Assembly: GCA_016927475.1 (NCBI GenBank) | Contig: JAFGMO010000006.1 | Location: forward strand, 1-42,339 | Origin: Candidatus Aminicenantota bacterium | GTDB taxonomy: Bacteria; Acidobacteriota; Aminicenantia; Aminicenantales; Aminicenantaceae | Direction of reading: 5' to 3' | Length of the DNA: 42,339 bases | Shown here: one piece after another, positions 40,794-42,339 of the stretch | Position numbering within the stretch: position 1 is the first letter of the stretch | Layout of the letters: each line of letters starts with the position of its first letter | The notes under the pieces: model-generated | What the model was told of the DNA's origin: nothing | What the model saw: the letters and a program-made list of their open reading frames with translations, nothing else | The model's database searches: none | Made by a program: the position numbers and the translations under genes

Positions 40794-42101
40794 ATGAAAA
40801 AAGTGGAGCATGTCTTTTGGTTATCCTCAATAATTTTCCTCATTTGTCATTCCTACCTCATTCCCTTAGAGAATTTCGATATATCTACTAATGAAGAATA
40901 CAAACAAGTCTCCGCTCAGGAGTTGTTGGATAAAATCGACTTGGGACAAATACTTTATTTGATCGACTGTAGGCCGGAAAGAGAATTCAACGCCGGCCAT
41001 ATTCCCGGAGCCGTCAATGTGTCCATAAACTCACTTTCTTTTAACAAAGATACTCTGGTTCAGAAAAGAATGAAAGAAATTCAGAAAACCGAAGAAAGGA
41101 AAATTAGTTTTGTCCTTATTGATGAAGAAACAGGCGAAGCATACATACCTTACTCAAAGCTGAGAGAGCTGATTGTTCAATTACCGCAAAAAAAGGATCA
41201 GGAAGTCATTCTTTACTGCCGCCGACCCTCCTGTACTCGCAGTCCTCTAGCTGCGGAATGGATTTTGTCATTAGGCTATGAAAAGGTATACAGGTATGCG
41301 GGAGGCTGGGAGGAATGGTCTGAAAAGAAATATCCGGTGAAGAATTTTGAGGGTTTGGGAAATCCCAAGGCTTTTAAGCTGGCGGATAATGTGTTTGCTG
41401 TGGAGGGTCTTTATCACTCAAAAAGTCCCCTGGCCAGTGTAAACGCAGGGATAATTATGACTCCGGAGAGTGTCATTTTTATCGATTCCGGCATGTCGAT
41501 CTCTTCGGCGGAATATTTGTTGAATTTGGCACGGAAAAAGATGAGCGGACAAAAAAAGTTTTATTTGATCTTGACTCACAGCCATTCCGATCATGTCTTC
41601 GGTATGCGGGTAATGAAGGATCGGGGAGCGGAGGTTATCGGACATTCAAAAACAGCGGAGCATCTCAAAGATGATAATGGAGAATATATCCGTTTTATAA
41701 TCGACATGGACAAGATTACCATGGAGCAAGGGAAAGAAAGGTACGGCCATGTGGTCTTGTTTGAGCCGGACCGGTACGTTGATGACGATTTAAGTCTAAA
41801 CATCGACGGGGAAGAGATACATCTGCTTGTTACTCCCGGTCATACTCCCGATTCAATCTGCGTCTATCACCCCGCATCAAAAACTTTGTTTGCCGGGGAT
41901 AGTGTTTACAGCGGACTAAATCCAAGTACTAGATTCGGTGGTCCGGATGAATGGAAACAGTGGATTTCCCATCTTGAACGATTAAAATCATTGGAGATCA
42001 ATAAGGTTGTTCCGGGCCATGGATATATCTGCGGCCTCGAAGCGATTGATCAAAACATCTTATTTTTAAAAAAAGAAATAGATAAAACCTTAGAACATTA
42101 A
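40794..42101 (+). CDS. Exported rhodanese-MBL fold fusion protein
   Basis: This protein of about 435 residues has an N-terminal hydrophobic signal or anchor (about 7-24), a rhodanese domain (about 40-185) and a metallo-beta-lactamase domain (about 195-430). The rhodanese part has DCRPEREFNAGHIPGA and the active-site loop CRRPSCTRS. The MBL part has THSHSDH, a TPGHTPDS His, GDSVYSG and VPGHG. Known rhodanese-MBL fusions handle persulfides or sulfur transfer; the order here is rhodanese first and the protein is exported, so the substrate is uncertain. AAAGGAG at 40781 suits ATG 40794 better than 40791. It lies between the tRNA-Leu direct repeats. Confidence 0.85.
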   Translation: MKKVEHVFWLSSIIFLICHSYLIPLENFDISTNEEYKQVSAQELLDKIDLGQILYLIDCRPEREFNAGHIPGAVNVSINSLSFNKDTLVQKRMKEIQKTEERKISFVLIDEETGEAYIPYSKLRELIVQLPQKKDQEVILYCRRPSCTRSPLAAEWILSLGYEKVYRYAGGWEEWSEKKYPVKNFEGLGNPKAFKLADNVFAVEGLYHSKSPLASVNAGIIMTPESVIFIDSGMSISSAEYLLNLARKKMSGQKKFYLILTHSHSDHVFGMRVMKDRGAEVIGHSKTAEHLKDDNGEYIRFIIDMDKITMEQGKERYGHVVLFEPDRYVDDDLSLNIDGEEIHLLVTPGHTPDSICVYHPASKTLFAGDSVYSGLNPSTRFGGPDEWKQWISHLERLKSLEINKVVPGHGYICGLEAIDQNILFLKKEIDKTLEH

Positions 42102-42208
42102 CAGTTTGGTTGAAATATCTTTTAAAACAACGGACGATATTTTTCCCATTGATTACTCTTGTGCTTCCAAAATAGAATCCATTCTTTGAGTATAAAAAAA
42201 ATTCGCTT

Positions 42209-42293
42209 GCTTGAAAAAATCCGGCCAATCGGCTAACTTAGGAATATTCGTTTGCCGGAGTGGCGAAATTGGCAGACGCGCTGGACTCAAAAT
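42209..42293 (+). repeat. 85-bp direct repeat, right copy
   Basis: Matches 40537-40621. This copy continues into the intact tRNA-Leu, so it is the original arrangement of promoter region and 5' tRNA half. Confidence 0.92.
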
Positions 42294-42339
42294 CCAGTTC
42301 GGGGCGACTCGAGTGTGGGTTCGACTCCCACCTCCGGCA
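42254..42339 (+). tRNA. tRNA-Leu (anticodon CAA)
   Basis: An 86-nt class II tRNA. The acceptor is GCCGGAG/CTCCGGC, the D loop AAATTGGCAGA, the anticodon arm CTGGA-CTCAAAA-TCCAG (anticodon CAA), a long variable arm follows (TTCGGGGCGACTCGAG region), the T arm is GTGGG-TTCGACT-CCCAC and the discriminator is A. CCA is not seen because the window ends at the discriminator base. Confidence 0.95.

Overview
The window looks like a stretch of chromosome from an uncultivated, mid-GC, Gram-negative bacterium. It has heptose/LPS core genes (RfaE1, RfaE2, a GT9 heptosyltransferase), lipobox and signal-peptide proteins, HrpA, two ECF sigma systems and an archaeal-type HMG-CoA synthase/thiolase/DUF35 trio. 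That mix suggests an Acidobacteriota/Aminicenantes-like lineage, but this is an inference; no rRNA or other phylogenetic marker is present.

Layout. (1) 1-2770 is the end of a mobile element: three tiny overlapping ORFs, an ArdC-type antirestriction protein, a short RadC/JAB protein and another small ORF. Genes here are preceded by a recurring double-hairpin element and near-identical Shine-Dalgarno leaders. The region ends in a promoter-terminator pair with no ORF (candidate sRNA), then tRNA-Gly(CCC), whose 3' end faces the element. (2) 3100-5839 (minus) is a TetR-ATPase-permease ABC exporter operon with a clear operator. (3) 6011-9167 holds a lipoprotein with a degenerate M23-like domain, LipM and a protein of unknown function. 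(4) 12292-9215 (minus) is an ECF sigma/zinc anti-sigma operon with two small membrane proteins and a DUF4097 adhesin-like protein; a plausible ECF promoter lies upstream. (5) 12844-19960 (plus) is a seven-gene acyl-CoA operon: archaeal-type HMG-CoA synthase, thiolase, DUF35, methylcrotonyl-CoA carboxylase (three separate polypeptides) and methylglutaconyl-CoA hydratase. These could connect acetyl-CoA and 3-methylcrotonyl-CoA through HMG-CoA. (6) 20259-22947 is an ECF sigma factor, a one-TM partner and an HtrA-like protein that has lost its catalytic His and Asp. (7) 26863-23164 (minus) is the heptose/LPS operon plus a membrane methyltransferase and TrmH; the heptose kinase and adenylyltransferase look like a split HldE. 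(8) 27107-31062 has a giant two-propeller histidine kinase and a CPBP protease. (9) 31383-35043 has an AsnB-like protein without the Cys nucleophile, a class-C beta-lactamase-fold hydrolase and an rRNA/tRNA m5U methyltransferase. (10) 35324-39752 has a lone receiver domain and HrpA. (11) From 39810 to the end are a decayed serine-hydrolase pseudogene, a truncated tRNA-Leu 5' half, a rhodanese-MBL protein and an intact tRNA-Leu. The two tRNA copies form an 85-bp direct repeat flanking the rhodanese-MBL gene.

A dispersed MITE-like palindromic element (about 140 bp, ends ACCTGCATTATTCAT...) occurs at three places, with extra broken ends. Two of its ends overlap the stop codons of adjacent genes. 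No CRISPR array, rRNA or transposase gene was seen.
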